A stretch of DNA of 64,000 nt, from the NCBI GenBank assembly GCA_947359465.1, contig OX375880.1:22830714-22894713 (forward strand), written 5' to 3'. Positions 20,990 through 32,788 of this stretch are shown piece by piece; the stretch's first letter is position 1; each line of letters begins with the position of its first letter. The translations under genes were made by a program, and so were the position numbers. This DNA comes from Metellina segmentata. Its lineage: Eukaryota > Arthropoda > Arachnida > Araneae > Tetragnathidae. Under the pieces are notes generated by a model. That model saw only the letters and a list, made by a program, of their open reading frames with translations. It searched no databases and was not told where the DNA came from.

Positions 20990-21745
20990 TTCATATTATT
21001 GAAATTGCATATAATTTTAAATGCTGTTGTTTTCTGTGCTCATGCCCTGGAAACCATTGCAACTAGATATTCAAAGGATACCTGGCTCCATATATATACC
21101 GATGGTTCTACCCAGGAGGACTGTACAGGCGGAGCCGGTCATTGTGTAAGGCTTTTTGAGGGTTCATGAGCTGTGTTATAGGCTTGAATGCTGCGAACTT
21201 TGATGCTGAAATTGAGGCCATTGTGGACAAGCGACATCTTATTTACCTGACTTAACTACTTCCTACAGACACTGTTTTCGTTGCTGTTTCACAGTCAGCA
21301 ATTCTCTTCCTCTGCTCTTTCCACAACAGGGAATCAGCAAGTGTTGAAGAGAAAAAATGTACGAACTCAACTGTGCTGGTTGGACGGTTCTCTTCCAATC
21401 GATACCCAGCCATTGAGACATTCCCGTTAATGAGAAGGCAGACTCACTGGCTAAACATGGTTGCAACCTTCCTCTTATTGTCTTACCATACAACCAGGCA
21501 TTTTCCACCATTGTAAGATCAGCAAGGAGATACATACACAAAACTCAAGACACTGATGCTAAGGGTAAAATCTGGGAAAGCCTACTATGTAATCTGGTCC
21601 CAATGGATCTTCCCCGACGGATCTTTGCGGCCAACTTCAGAATTTTAAATGGACATAACTATCTCCAAGGACATCTCCACCGGATTTGTGTGAAAGACAT
21701 TTCTGACTGTCCTCTGTATCCTGCTGGAGAGACTGCATTTTAGCC
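20990..21745 (+). pseudogene. non-LTR retrotransposon RNase H remnant
   Basis: A decayed carboxy end of a LINE polyprotein. Recognisable pieces in shifting frames are LHIYTDGSTQE and GGAGHCVRLFEGS (first catalytic RNase H motif), NFDAEIEAI (second), an IPGNEKADSLAKHG-like block near 21415-21455 (third) and HRICVKDISDCPLYPAGE near 21680-21740, the segment that usually follows RNase H in arthropod Jockey/R1-type LINEs. Multiple frameshifts; dead. Confidence 0.75.
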
Positions 21746-22375
21746 ATTTGACAGTTTGTGCTATTTTGTCCAACTCAAATTTTAATGTTCCACCTCTTGA
21801 AAACTATATTTCAAAGGCTAGTTCATATAGGGAAATGGTCAATACACCCATTCCTCAATGTAATTAAAAATATATGCTAAATGTAATTTTTAATTCAAAG
21901 TCAGAAATAACACATTAGAATTACTTGTTGATAATAGGTCATGTAAAATAGTGTTCCAATGTTTGCAAACAAGACATAGAAAACCAGGAATTCTTGAATG
22001 AAGTTAATTTAATAGAGGTTTTGTAGAACTGGGGAAGTTCAGTTTTAATTCAGAAACATTTTTTTGTTAAAGATACGGTTTTGTATTTTAGGCCAACAAA
22101 GTGCTCTACATTCAAATTTTCTATAATATGTTCTTAATAAGATGTGTGATTTTATTCTTATTAGTGATTTTGAAAATTAACTTTATTTTAAAGTTTATTC
22201 TTTGGTATTTTTATTGAATGTAAAAAAATAACCACCATATATGTGTATACTATGGAAGTTTCTTAGATTCCTTCTGTGAAATTTAATAATTTCATTAAGC
22301 TTATATGAGCCCTAATTTAATCATGTGAATTTTAAAACTTTATCATATTTAGGTATTTGAGAGAGATTATATCGT
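21746..22375. other. intergenic AT-rich spacer
   Basis: No gene recognised. Confidence 0.5.
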
Positions 22376-22392
22376 GTATATATATATATATA
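22376..22392. repeat. TA microsatellite, Tc1 target
   Basis: A short (TA)n run. The Tc1 element that follows begins directly after a TA of this run. Confidence 0.8.
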
Positions 22393-23262
22393 CACAGTCC
22401 AGTCACATTAATGTGACCACCACCTACTTTCGACGTCAACGTGTAGTAACCATTCACAAAAGGCAGGTGGCAGCACTGCAGTGGAGTGTGTATAAAGGAT
22501 GCCCTAGGGCATCGGAAAGCATTTCAATCGTTGGCGTAATGTAGAAACGTAGCAATTTATACGACGTCCAAAATGGCATGATTATTGGCTTTTGGGCCAA
22601 GGGTGGAAGCATTTCGGAAACGGCTAATTTTGTGAACTGATCTCGTGCCGCCGTGGTAAAAGTATACCGTGCATGGCAAAATGGCACTATCCAAAATCAG
22701 CGGCGTGGCACATGTGCTGCACCACGGGCTATAGATGGCAGAGTCGAACGAAGGCTACGGAGATGCGTTCGGGCGAATAGACGTGCAACTGATCGCCCAG
22801 ATGAACCAAGGGGCTACCAAGAGTATATCCTCAACAACGGTTCAGCGAACGTTGCTGCGCATGGGCCTCCGCAGCAGTTGCCTGGTTAATGCACCCATGC
22901 TGACTGCTATTCATCGGGGGCGAAGGCTGGAATTTGCACGCCAGTACCGCAACTGGACGTACACAGAGTGGCGACAGGTGGCTTTTCCCGGTGAATCACG
23001 TTTTATGCTCCATCGGACAGATGGACCTTTGGCTTATACGGCGTGAAACGTCTGAAAGCAAACATCATGCACCAATTGCCGGAAGGATCCATGCTGGAGG
23101 AGGGAGCATTATGGTTTGGGGAATGTTTTCCTGGCATTCACTGGGTGCACATCATCAGAAACCTAATTGACTCTCTTCCTGCACGTCTCACAGCGGTCCG
23201 CTTTTCCAAAGGTGGTTATTCTGGCTTTTAACAGGTGGTCACATTAATGTGATTGGACTGTG
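22393..23262 (+). mobile_element. internally deleted Tc1 element, copy 1
   Basis: An 870-bp element. The inverted ends are CACAGTCCAGTCACATTAAT at the left and CACAGTCCAATCACATTAAT read from the right, next to TA on both sides. The transposase frame (about 22572-23231) has a stop in the amino half and frameshifts. It shows YRAWQNGTIQNQRRGTC and GGGSIMVWGMFSWHSLGA, then jumps straight to NLIDSLPARLTAVR and KGGYSGF. The second and third catalytic residues are missing. The minus-strand copy at 31913-32788 has the same junction. Confidence 0.9.
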
Positions 23263-23303
23263 TATGTATATATATGTAGGAAACTTGCTGCAAATGAATT
23301 TAA

Positions 23304-24034
23304 CCCCTTGGGTACATTTGAGGACTGAGACTCGTCATGCACGTTTGTTTTGCCTAAGTTAAGAGATGATGAGTCTAACTTGTCATTCAAACTAGGACAA
23401 AATTAAACATGTACATTCTTGTTCATGGCAAGAGTGATTGGTGTTGCAAGACTCTCCTTGAATCAAATTATTCAATCGTTCTCAACAAAAATACACTTTA
23501 TTTAATCGGACTCCATACATAGAAATATTTACAAGGCATACATTCGTTTTTGGAATGAACGTGGAGATCAGAAGCTGCACGATCTCTCTCATACTGTTGC
23601 CATTCTTATCAAACAAAATTATTCGAAAATATAACAGTAACTAGCGTGCAAACGATAGTACGAAAATATAACAGTAATTAATGTACAGATGATAATACAA
23701 AAATGTAACAGTAACTAATGCGCAAACGATAATTCGAACTACTTTTCTTCAAATAAATCTCTACCCAAGGGGATTAAAGAATGCTAGAAGTGATATGCTG
23801 AAGCTGCGTTATCAGACATTCCTTTTTGGAATGAATGTGGAGATCAGAGGCTCTGCGATCTCTCTCATACCGTTGCCATTCTTATCAAACGAAAATATAA
23901 CCGTAACTATTGTGCAAACGATAATACGAAAATATAACAGTAATTAGTGTACAGACGATAATACAAAAATTTAACTAACTAATGTGCAAACGATAATCCT
24001 AACTACTTTTCTTCAAATAAATCTGTACCCAAGG
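23304..24034. mobile_element. possible piggyBac-type element with tandem repeat
   Basis: The left end CCCCTTGGGTAC follows TTAA. Reversed versions (GTACCCAAGGGG-like) end at 23773, followed by TTAA, and again at 24034, followed by TTTA. Inside are two direct units of about 276 bp (23542-23817 and 23818 to about 24060; shared phrase GATCTCTCTCATAC). Each contains 40-45-bp subrepeats of the type ACGAAAATATAACAGTAACT. TTAA flanks with CCCTTTG-like ends suggest a piggyBac-type non-autonomous element whose right part was tandemly duplicated. No transposase. Confidence 0.5.
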
Positions 24035-24062
24035 AGTTTAGAAAATGCTAGAAGTTATATGG

Positions 24063-25150
24063 GGTGTTTTTTTGTATAGTTTGTCTTGGCAGGATTATAT
24101 TTTAGGTTCTATGAGGGGCATGGCAGTGCCTTGAAAAAGAGGTTTCTGAAGATGTTAATGGATTTTTTGTCTGATCAGTTTCTGAAAATATGATTGTTGA
24201 GTTCACATGGAAAAATTTACATTAGTTAAAATTCATCACTGGTGTCTAAGTGAGTGACCATTTTGAGAATACTATTTGCCTTTTAAAAATTAACATGTAT
24301 GAGAAACTCATTTATAACCCTAAAAATAATTTTGCTCAGTCTTTGGCACAAACACTGTTTTCTCATTTACTGATCTAATGATTAATTTGTATTTATACAT
24401 GGCATAGAGTCAAAAACAAAAGTTTTGCTAATTTTTAGGTGTTATTAGTTTTAAAAGTAATTGGAAAGTCATTAGATTCAAACGAGTTACTTTTAAAACT
24501 AGCAAGATCGATCATAGTTATAAATGTTACAAGATAGAGATAAATGCAAAAATGTATATTTAAATTGTGTTTATTTGAAAAGTATATTAACAAATCAGTT
24601 CTCTGATAAAAATGTTGTACACTTATGTAGGTGTGCTATTCCCCAACTTTTAAATCAAGCATGTGTTAACGGAACAATATAAATAAAATTATGTTAGGTT
24701 TATGCAAAGCACAATTTTTAGTCATTTTCTAGCTGTCATCCAAAAAAGTCTGCTGTTTCCAATATTTAAATTAATTTTGACTGATTAAAATTTTTTTGAC
24801 AGATGCTGCAAGAAATATAATGTAAGTGGATGCTACTTGTAGATGTTTCATTATAGGAATATATAGTCATTTTTGATTAGTTTTAAGTACCTGGTACGCT
24901 GTGGGTTGAACTTAAGATGGTTACACAAAGGAAATTCAGGTTAGAAAAGTAATAACCATGAAGAGGTTAAGGCATGCATACAAGCATCAAAATTAATGAA
25001 ATACTGCATATGATGTTTCTCAGTAGCAGTCCTATTAATAGCTGCTGACAACACATTTTACAGGAATTACAGATTAATCGATTGACGAACATTGATAGAA
25101 ATTTTGATTGACAGACATTGAGGGGGCGCTATTGGCGAAGACGATTGATC
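24063..25150. other. intergenic, nothing recognised
   Basis: AT-rich sequence with only short open frames. Confidence 0.5.
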
Positions 25151-25152
25151 GT

Positions 25153-25974
25153 TTAAAATACGCAATTGTCAATCGTTCGGGCAGTAGGGCTTTTTTATTC
25201 TCTAGTCCAAGTTTCTGTCTTTGCTATAGTTAGAGGAAAATTTTACCCCAGATAGATACATTAAAGGTAAATTTCTGTAAATAAATAATTTTTCAATTGA
25301 AACTTTTATATTTTCGCAATACGAATATGTCGAAGTACAACTTTATACACATAAATGTATAGATAAATTTTATTTAATTAGGACCAAGGACTAACAAAAA
25401 TACTAGTTTAGAAGAAAAAATATTTCTTAAATTGCAGTTCTCTCTCTCTCCCTCTCTCTCTCTCTCTCTTTAAACACATTAATACAAAATATTAAAAAAA
25501 ATTAATGAGTTACTAAAAAAAGTTATTTTGATACCGATGGTTTCAATAAAATCGAACAAATTCGTCTGACGAAACAAAGCCTTTTTTTTTCACGCACTAT
25601 TTCTTCGTAGCAAGCTAATAATTTTTTTATACCTTGCTTTGTATCTACAACGCGTTCTTCGTTGGAGTTCTGTTTTCTACATTTTTTAATCCCCTTTCAA
25701 CTAAGCTGAGACTTTCTGTCATCTGTCTTGGCCGCGCAGACGATCTTCGACTGCCGTCCCGTTCGTTTTGAGTGCAGGTAATTTTTAACTGATTCCCTGA
25801 AAATCTGTCGACACAAAGGGATCTGGGATTCAAATCTCTTGTAATAAAGAGTATATAGTTTTTTTTTTTTTTTTTGTAAAATAAACGCAAGCTAATTGTA
25901 AATTAGGCTGTTTCGTTGCGTTGACAAGCACACTACCCGGCCCACTAATTAAAATACGCAATTGTCAATCGTTC
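25153..25974. repeat. 770-bp segment between 26-bp perfect direct repeats
   Basis: TTAAAATACGCAATTGTCAA followed by TCGTTC is present at 25153-25178 and again at 25949-25974. The enclosed segment has a (CT)n tract (25440-25470), a T-run of about 17 near 25859 and phrases shared with 33005 (TTTTTTATTCTCTAGT). The repeats could be a long target duplication around a retroposed sequence read on the minus strand. That is an inference. Confidence 0.5.
25440..25470. repeat. CT microsatellite
   Basis: (CT)n with a few interruptions. Confidence 0.95.
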
Positions 25975-26875
25975 AGCAGTTTCGCTCAAGATAGCAGGCA
26001 TGACGTATGCATCGAGCGCCACGAAGTGATTGTGTCTGGGAAAGAGTTTTTATGAAGCTTTTAATTACTTTGTATAGTAATTATCCTGAGAGTTATGAAA
26101 AGTTAAGTGACTATTTAAACAAAAACAAACGAAGTATTGCTTTGCAAATAAATTGTTAATATGTTAAAACAATACAAATCAGATTATTCTGAGGAAAAAT
26201 AAAAACAGAAATTTAATACACGTACGATTCAGTATCTCGCAAAACGTTTAGTAATTGTTAGAGATAAAGGCTGTTATCCGACGAATTTTTTTTTTTTTGC
26301 ACTATAATGAAAATTTTTTATTTTCACCGAACGCGTGTAATGTAATAAGCTTGCAACATTTCCCCTTAACTTTGCAGAAACCTGTTTAAATAACATTTAA
26401 AAACGAGTCAAACGTTACCATACTACTTATGTTCTCTATTTAATTTGTTAATTTAATCTGGTATTTTCTCGAGAGAGAGAGAGAGAGAGTACCATTTTAA
26501 CGAATATATTCTTTTTTCGGTTCATGAAGATATGATACATTTTCTGTCAAGTTAAATATAGGTTACGGTGGTGTTTCTGCGGTGATACACATATTTTGTT
26601 CGAACTCCGAACGTGCCGTCACATGGCTGGTTTTCGAATACGAATTCTGGAAGTCTCCAATAAAAATTCCAAAGAAAATGAATTCCGATTGGAAATGTGA
26701 TATTAGTTGGATATCACAAAGGGATTTACATTAATCACCAAATCTCGCCAAATGGCAATAAACTACATTTTAAGGTAACCTCGATATCTTTCGCAAGTCG
26801 ACAGCTGAAGTAAATTCTTTGACTGTCTGGTTTGTTTATTCACACTGAAAATATTTTTTCTGTACTCTTGGATAT
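25975..26875. other. intergenic with GA microsatellite
   Basis: No gene seen. A (GA)n run lies at 26471-26489. Confidence 0.5.
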
Positions 26876-27696
26876 ACAGGGTGATTCAGAAAGGACTCTT
26901 AACTTTTTGAAATGCCATAACTACGAAACCATGATATATAGAAATATAAAATAAATGGTACATTTAATGGGCAGGTCTGGAAATTTAAATAAACGGGTTT
27001 AAAAATTAGTTACAATTTTGGCTAATAGATGGCGCTTTAGTCTCTGGTAATGAGATTACAGGGTGGTTTTTTTTATGAGAAACTGTGACCTCACCCCGAT
27101 TTTGCAACAGTTTGTCGCCACACTTCAAGGATTGGAGGATACCCGACCGCACCGTTCTTCACAGTGTTCCACCATCCTTGATGAATACTTCAGTGACAGA
27201 GTCATTGCTCTAAATTATTCCAAGGAGATCGGCACCAAAATAAATTGGTCTCCATACTCCCCGGATCTCAATCCACGCGACTTCTTTCTCTGGGGCTATT
27301 TGAAGGACATAAGAAAGAATTCTCAAATACTTGAACGGTATTGTAGGATACACGTACATCTAAGATGTACGTGTATCCATTTCAGTGCACACATTGCGGC
27401 AGATGGCTTCAAACTTCTTACGCCCGCGTCAAGTGATTACTGTTCAATGTAACCATTTCAAATCCATGGTAATGTGATTTGAAGCCTCTGTTTACGAATG
27501 GCAATTTACACACTATTCAAAGGGAAAAACAACCAAGATTACAGCGCCATCTATTATCCAAAGTTATAACTAATTTTGTAAACCGGCCAATTTGAAATTC
27601 TAGGCATGCTCATAAAACACCACTTGTTTCCTCTTTCTAGCTATCACTGTTTCGTAGTTATTTCATTTCAAAGTTTGGGAGTTCTGAAACACCCTG
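26876..27696 (+). mobile_element. internally deleted mariner-like element
   Basis: The ends are CAGGGTGATTCAGAA and, read from the right, CAGGGTGTTTCAGAA, each next to TA. The 821-bp length is too short for a full element. One plus-strand frame (27063-27452) retains EDTRPHRSSQ and WSPYSPDLNPRDFFLWGYLK, the mariner-type block with the third catalytic Asp. The amino half of the transposase is missing. A perfect 16-bp-arm palindrome interrupts the frame at 27346-27378. Confidence 0.8.
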
Positions 27697-28019
27697 TAAA
27701 TACAGCTGTTTATCTCTCCATATGTGTTCAGTCTGCAGATGATTCAGGTGAAATCAATTAGAAAGTAGTTGCACAGAATAACTTTCAAGAAATATTAGCG
27801 TCTGAGAGTAAACTGCCAACATAGTTTAACGAGAAGCCTTGGCACTTAGCATTTCACTCGATAACATCTTGCGTCAACAGGATGTCTACAGTTTAAAGTC
27901 TAACGAGTAAGTTGTTTTGACGAAAACACCGTTTGTTCGTGGTGCCCGGATGAAATCTGAGTGTTACGAAAAAGGGGAGTTATTTCGACTCTTATAACCT
28001 GAATCTAGTGGAGACACAA
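27697..28019. other. intergenic spacer
   Basis: Nothing recognised between the mariner remnant and the next SINE. Confidence 0.5.
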
Positions 28020-28350
28020 GCCGACCAAACGGTATAGTGGTTAAGGTGTTAGCCTCGAGATCGGAAGGTTCCTGGTTCGAATCCGGGTCCGGGCATGGAT
28101 GTTTGTAAGCGTATGGTGTAGAGGCGGCTGGTGCACCTTAAATCTGTCGTGGCCGAAAGTCCTCACGTTGGGTTGGTGTGGAAGTTTGGAGAGTGGGGTG
28201 CCAGCTCAGGTGTTGCTTCGTCATCTGACCGTGGTTCAAAATTACGAGTTGTTGTCTTCGGATCTTTCCCTTAAGGGATTGATCCCGGACCGTCGTCTAT
28301 AGCCCGTTGTGTTGCTCTAGTACGACGTTAATTAATAATTACCAATTACC
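28020..28350 (+). mobile_element. SINE-A, best full-length copy
   Basis: This is the best reference for the family. A tRNA-like head runs from GCCGACCAAACGGTATAGTG through AGTGGTTAAGGTGTTAGCCT (box A region) and CCTGGTTCGAATCCGGG (box B). The body includes GTGGCCGAAAGTCCTCACG, GTGCCAGCTCAGGTGTTGC, TTCGTCATCTGACCGTGG and CCCTTAAGGGATTGATCCCG. The 3' part is TGTTGCTCTAGTACGACGTT and a TTACCAATTACC tail. About 330 bp. Pol III boxes make it self-transcribing in principle. Confidence 0.92.
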
Positions 28351-28442
28351 ACATCAAGTTGAAGAAAGGTTTTCATTTTTAAAAATTTATATATTTTTTC
28401 GAAACAAAATGCTAACGATAAAAACAAATTTCACTCTGTAAA

Positions 28443-28660
28443 CCACGTTAATTAACATCTTGCTCGATCAACACAACGGCCTTTTGACGACGATCCGAGA
28501 TCAATCCCAACGTGAAAGATCCAAGGACAACACCACGTAATTGTTAACCACGTTCAGATGACGCCACGTCAGTAGGAAAAAGGTAATGCAAGGAACTTCT
28601 ACCTGAACTGGCATAGACTTCTTTGGTTATTTGGTGGTTCAGTCAATACTTATGCTCAAA
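28443..28660 (-). mobile_element. SINE-A piece joined to a longer repeat
   Basis: A minus-strand SINE-A 3' part (to about 28565) continues into GATGACGCCACGTCA and GCAAGGAACTTCTA. The identical continuation is seen at 61811-61860. This longer repeat was the target for the three transposons that follow; its sequence resumes at 30102 and 32789. Confidence 0.75.
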
Positions 28661-28671
28661 TAATAAAAATA

Positions 28672-30101
28672 CACTCATTGCTATAAAAATTTGCGCACGA
28701 AGAAATAATTATGGGATCGTAACGAAACTTGACATGAAGGTACATGTCGGCCAGATATGCAAATGCTTAGCAATTCAGCGTGATTGCGCATTGCGTAATG
28801 CCACTAGAGGGCGTTGAACTTCGTTCTCCTTGGAGTATAAAACAGGTAAGCAGAGCTTGTTTGAGTGTACGTAATCTTTTGCAAAAAAAAAAAAAAAAAC
28901 GCTGAGGTAGACATGCCGTTACGCCGCCATCGAAGACAATATGAGCAGATGTCAGAGTTCAAGAGGGGAAGAATCATCGGGATGATGGAAGCTGGAAGGT
29001 CAGCTAGGCGAGTAGCTCGTCAAGTAGGCCGTTTTGATTTTACTGTGAGGAGGGGGAGGTTGTTGGGACCAATGGACAGAAGAGACGTCATTTACACGGC
29101 GACCAGGATCAGGACGCCCTCGACAGACCAGTCGTCGAGAAGACCGTCACTACATACGAAACGCACGCGTAAAGCCAACTGCCTCATTGGCCGCTATCCA
29201 GACACAGGCAGCACCTTCACTACGGGCCCCTGTGTCTTCCCGAACCATCGCAAGGCGCCTGGCTGAAGGACATCTGGTATAGCGGCGCCCATTACGTGTG
29301 CTGCCACTGACACCCACCCACCGACGTCTCCGTTTGGAGTGGTGTCGCGCACGACGGGATATGGACTGCAACGGAATGGAACCAGGTCGTATTCTGCGAC
29401 GAATCTAGATTCAATTTGAGCAATAATGACAATCGTGTTCGTGTGTGGAGGCCCCGTGGTGAATGCCTCAATCCTGCCTTCGCTTTACAGCGACACACCG
29501 CTCCCACTGCTGGTATGATGGCATGAGGTGCCATTGCTTACGATACACGGTCAACCCTATCATTGATCCATGGCACAATGACAGCCCAGCGGTACGTCCA
29601 TGACATCCTTCAGCCACATGTGATGCCACTCATGGCAGGGCTCCCAGGAGCCATTTTTCAACAAGACAATGCTCGGCCACACACAGCAAGGATGTCCCAA
29701 GACTGCCTCCGCCACATTACCACCCTTCCCTGACCTGCTCGATCCCCAGATTTGTCACCAATCGAGCATATCTGGAATCATTTGAGACGGCAAGTTTGAC
29801 ACCTTACGAGTTTAGTCGAACTAGAGGCGCGTTTACAGCACCTGTGGAACGAGATGTCTCAGGACATCATACGGAACTTGTATGCCTCAATGCCCGCTCG
29901 TATCGCATCGTGCATTCGCGTTAGAGGGGGTCCAACAGAGTACTAAAACTTCTGTTCATTTGTACTTTTTTCTGCAATAAATGATCCTTTTTATTTGATT
30001 TTCTAATCACTTACTTATATCAAAGTAGTACTTACATGTGTAAAATTTCATTTCATTTTTACGACTTATTTTTGGTGCTCAAATGTTTATGGTAATGAGT
30101 G
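28672..30101 (+). mobile_element. Tc1-like element, full length, broken
   Basis: 1430 bp. The left end CACTCATTGCTATAAAAATT matches the right end read inward, CACTCATTACCATAAACATT; TA is on both sides. It carries a decayed transposase at 28913-29945. Confidence 0.9.
28913..29945 (+). pseudogene. Tc1-like transposase, several frameshifts
   Basis: Starts MPLRRHRRQYEQMSEFKRGR with the helix-turn-helix region. It loses frame near residue 45 and again later. Catalytic blocks are still readable in other frames: VFCDESRF near 29391, IFQQDNARPH near 29655 and ARSPDLSPIEH near 29740, with an in-frame stop just before the last. It ends ..RIASCIRVRGGPTEY. All three catalytic residues survive but the reading frame does not. 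Confidence 0.85.
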
Positions 30102-30131
30102 TATATATTCAATACATTTACATAGCATTTA

Positions 30132-31906
30132 CAGTGGCTCCCAAAAGTGTTCGTACACTTGCGAATTTCAATGAAATACGGCTCTATCCATTAGTAAAAA
30201 TTAATATTGTCAGAATGGGAAGTTTTTAATAATATCTATAACTTGTTCTTAACAAACTACAAAAAATATTTTAAAAACAGCAAAAAAATTTTAGAAAATC
30301 AATAATTAAAAAGTAACAAAAAAGTTACCTCACAAAAGTCTTTGTACACTTTAAAAAAATCTCCACATACCTGTATTAGTAAATATTGTACTATTCGGTA
30401 AATTAGTGCTTAGTAGGATGTTCTATGGCATCCACAACAACTTTTAAACGTCTGGGAATATTCACTAGTTTTTTTTGTAATTTCTGCATCAGTGTTCCTC
30501 TATTCTTCAATCAGTAGTTTTAGTTCGCTTTTCGTTTTAATGTCGTGTACGAAGGAGTACTGGAGGTTATTGTACGAAGGTACTCTAACCTACAGTTCTT
30601 TCCAAATACAGGTTAGAGTACCTTCGTACGCTAACCGCCAGTACTCTCCAATGTGTTTTATTGGGTTTAAATCTGGCGAGACTGAGGTGGTGTCTTCAGA
30701 ACTTTGGACAGTTATGGAGACACCGTGAGGCGAACGTTGAGAGCCGTGTGCTTGGGATCGTTATCTTGATAAAAAACAAAGTTGTTTCCAATACCCAAAT
30801 TTTGGGTTGATCATTTTAAATTGTCTACTAAAATATTTAAATAAAGAGCATGATTCATTATACCATCAATAAAGACCAAATTACCTAGACGTAATGCTGA
30901 CATGCATACCCAGACAAGGACAGCTCCATCGTCACGCTTTACTGTTATAACTAAGATTTTAGGATTAAGTTCCTGATTATTCTTCTCCATACAATTAAGC
31001 CTATTGGAACCAAAAATGTTTAATTAGTTTTCATCTGCAAATAAGACATGATTCCTTTGTACTTGGGGCCTATTTATCATTGATTTTGCAAAGGAGAGCC
31101 TAAGATGTCTATTTTTCGCACTTACAAAATATTTTCTTCGGGCAGAACGTCCCTTTAATTCAGCTGATATCAGTACTTGTCGAACAGTTTCAGATGAAAT
31201 TGAATTTGAAAAGGTTTCAGTAAATGCTGTAGAAATGTTTACAGCACTCAAACGTGTATTTTTTTTCCTTCAAATTTTCGAATTAGAATTCTTTGATTAC
31301 GCTGAGTTACTCTGCCCTACGACCTTTTCTTACTTTGTTTTCTATTCGATTTTATTCTTTAAAACGTTTTATCATATGCTGCACTGTAGAATGGGATGAA
31401 TTTACTAATTTAGTGATATTCCGAACTGATTTACTACTACTATGATGAAAAACAATCAATTTGCGAATGATGTTCGTTGTTTCCTTACGACTATAAGCCA
31501 TTTTTAAATAATAAACAGAATATTGCGATGTATAAGCAAGCAAAAATTAAAGAGAAACGATTTTTAAATTTCACCATACTGCAAAAATTAAAGAGAAACG
31601 ATTTTTAAATGTCACCATACTGCAAAAATTAAAAAGAAGTGATAGACGTTAATTTATTTATGAATTTATCGGAAAATGTTTCGGTGCACGATCACTTTTG
31701 TGACGTTTTTTTTTTTCTGCCTCTTTGTATTATCATTTTTATAGAAAGAAAGTTAGTCAATATTGTTTTTTTAATGTTAGGTTTTATTCAGAATTATATG
31801 ACGATGATAGGAAAAAAAAGTTGGACTTTATATTCGAATTCAATTCCAGGCTACAGCGACTTTTCTACAATTTTTTAAAGTGTACGAACAACTTTGGGAG
31901 CCAATG
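30132..31906 (-). mobile_element. Tc1/mariner element with broken transposase
   Basis: 1775 bp. The left end CAGTGGCTCCCAAAAGTGTT and the right end read inward, CATTGGCTCCCAAAGTTGTT, are inverted. The left flank is TA; the right is CA, probably a mutated TA. Minus-strand fragments include MAYSRKETTNIIRKLIVF (31352-31510) and RRKYFVSAKNRHLRLSFAKS with NHVLFADEN, matching the Tc1 block before and including the first catalytic Asp (31024-31140). A long imperfect palindrome lies at 30554-30649. Confidence 0.85.
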
Positions 31907-31912
31907 CATATA

Positions 31913-32788
31913 CACAGTCCAGTCACATTAATGTGATCACCTGTCAAAAGCCAGAATAACCACCTTTGGCAGAGCGGACCGCTGCGAGACGTGTAGGAAG
32001 AGAGTCAATTAGGTTTCTGTTGATGAGTGCACCCAGTGAATGCCAGGAAAACATTCCCCAAACCATAATGCTCCCTCCTCCAGCCTGGATCCTTCCGGCA
32101 AATGTTGCAGGGTGTTTGCTTTCAGACGTTTCACGCCGTATACGCCAACATCCATCTGTCCGATGGAGAATAAAACGTGATTCATAGGAAAAAGCCACCT
32201 GTCGCCACTCTGTGGACGCCCAGTTGCAGTACTGGCGTGCAAATTCCAGCCTTCGTCGCCGATGAACAGCAGTCGGCATGGGTGCATTAACCAGGCGTCT
32301 GCTGCGGAGGCCCATGCGCAGCAACGTTCGCTGAACCGTAGTTGAGGATACACTCTTGGTAGCCCCTTGGTTCATCTGGGCGGTCAGTTGCTCAACAGTT
32401 GCACGTCTATTCGCCCGAACGCATCTCCGTAGCCTTCGTTCGACTCTGCCGTCTATAGCCCGTGGTGCACCACATGTGCCACGCCGCTGATTTTGGATAG
32501 TGCCATTTTGCCATGCACGGTATACTTTTACCACGGCGGCACGCGAACAGTTCACAAAATTAGCCGTTTCCGAAATGCTTCTACCCTTGGCCTGTAAGCC
32601 AACAATCATGCCCTTTTGGATAAATCGCTACGTTTCTGCATTACGCCAACGATTGAAATGCTTTCCGATGCCCTAGGACATCCTTATATACACTCCACTG
32701 CAATGTGCTGCCACCTACCTTTTGTGATTGGTTATTTCACGTTGACGTCGAAAGTAGGTGATGGTCACATTAATGTGACTGGACTGTG
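31913..32788 (-). mobile_element. internally deleted Tc1 element, copy 2
   Basis: 876 bp. The inverted ends are the same as at 22393-23262 (CACAGTCCAGTCACATTAAT on both sides), with TA flanks. It shares the internal deletion of that copy. Confidence 0.9.
31944..32609 (-). pseudogene. Tc1 transposase lacking catalytic half, open frame
   Basis: A 221-codon uninterrupted frame. The amino part (MIVGLQAKGRSISETANFVN) is a paired-type helix-turn-helix. Then come YRAWQNGTIQNQRRGTC, the first catalytic region AFSYESRF (Asp replaced by Tyr) and GGGSIMVWGMFSWHSLGAL. It goes directly to NRNLIDSLPTRLAAVR and KGGYSGF. About 85-90 residues with the second Asp and the Glu are absent. It could still bind the inverted repeats but not catalyse. 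Whether it is expressed is unknown. Confidence 0.85.

Noticed and set aside
23540..24060. LTR retrotransposon long terminal repeats
   Set aside because: The two units are directly adjacent with no internal region, primer-binding site or polypurine tract.
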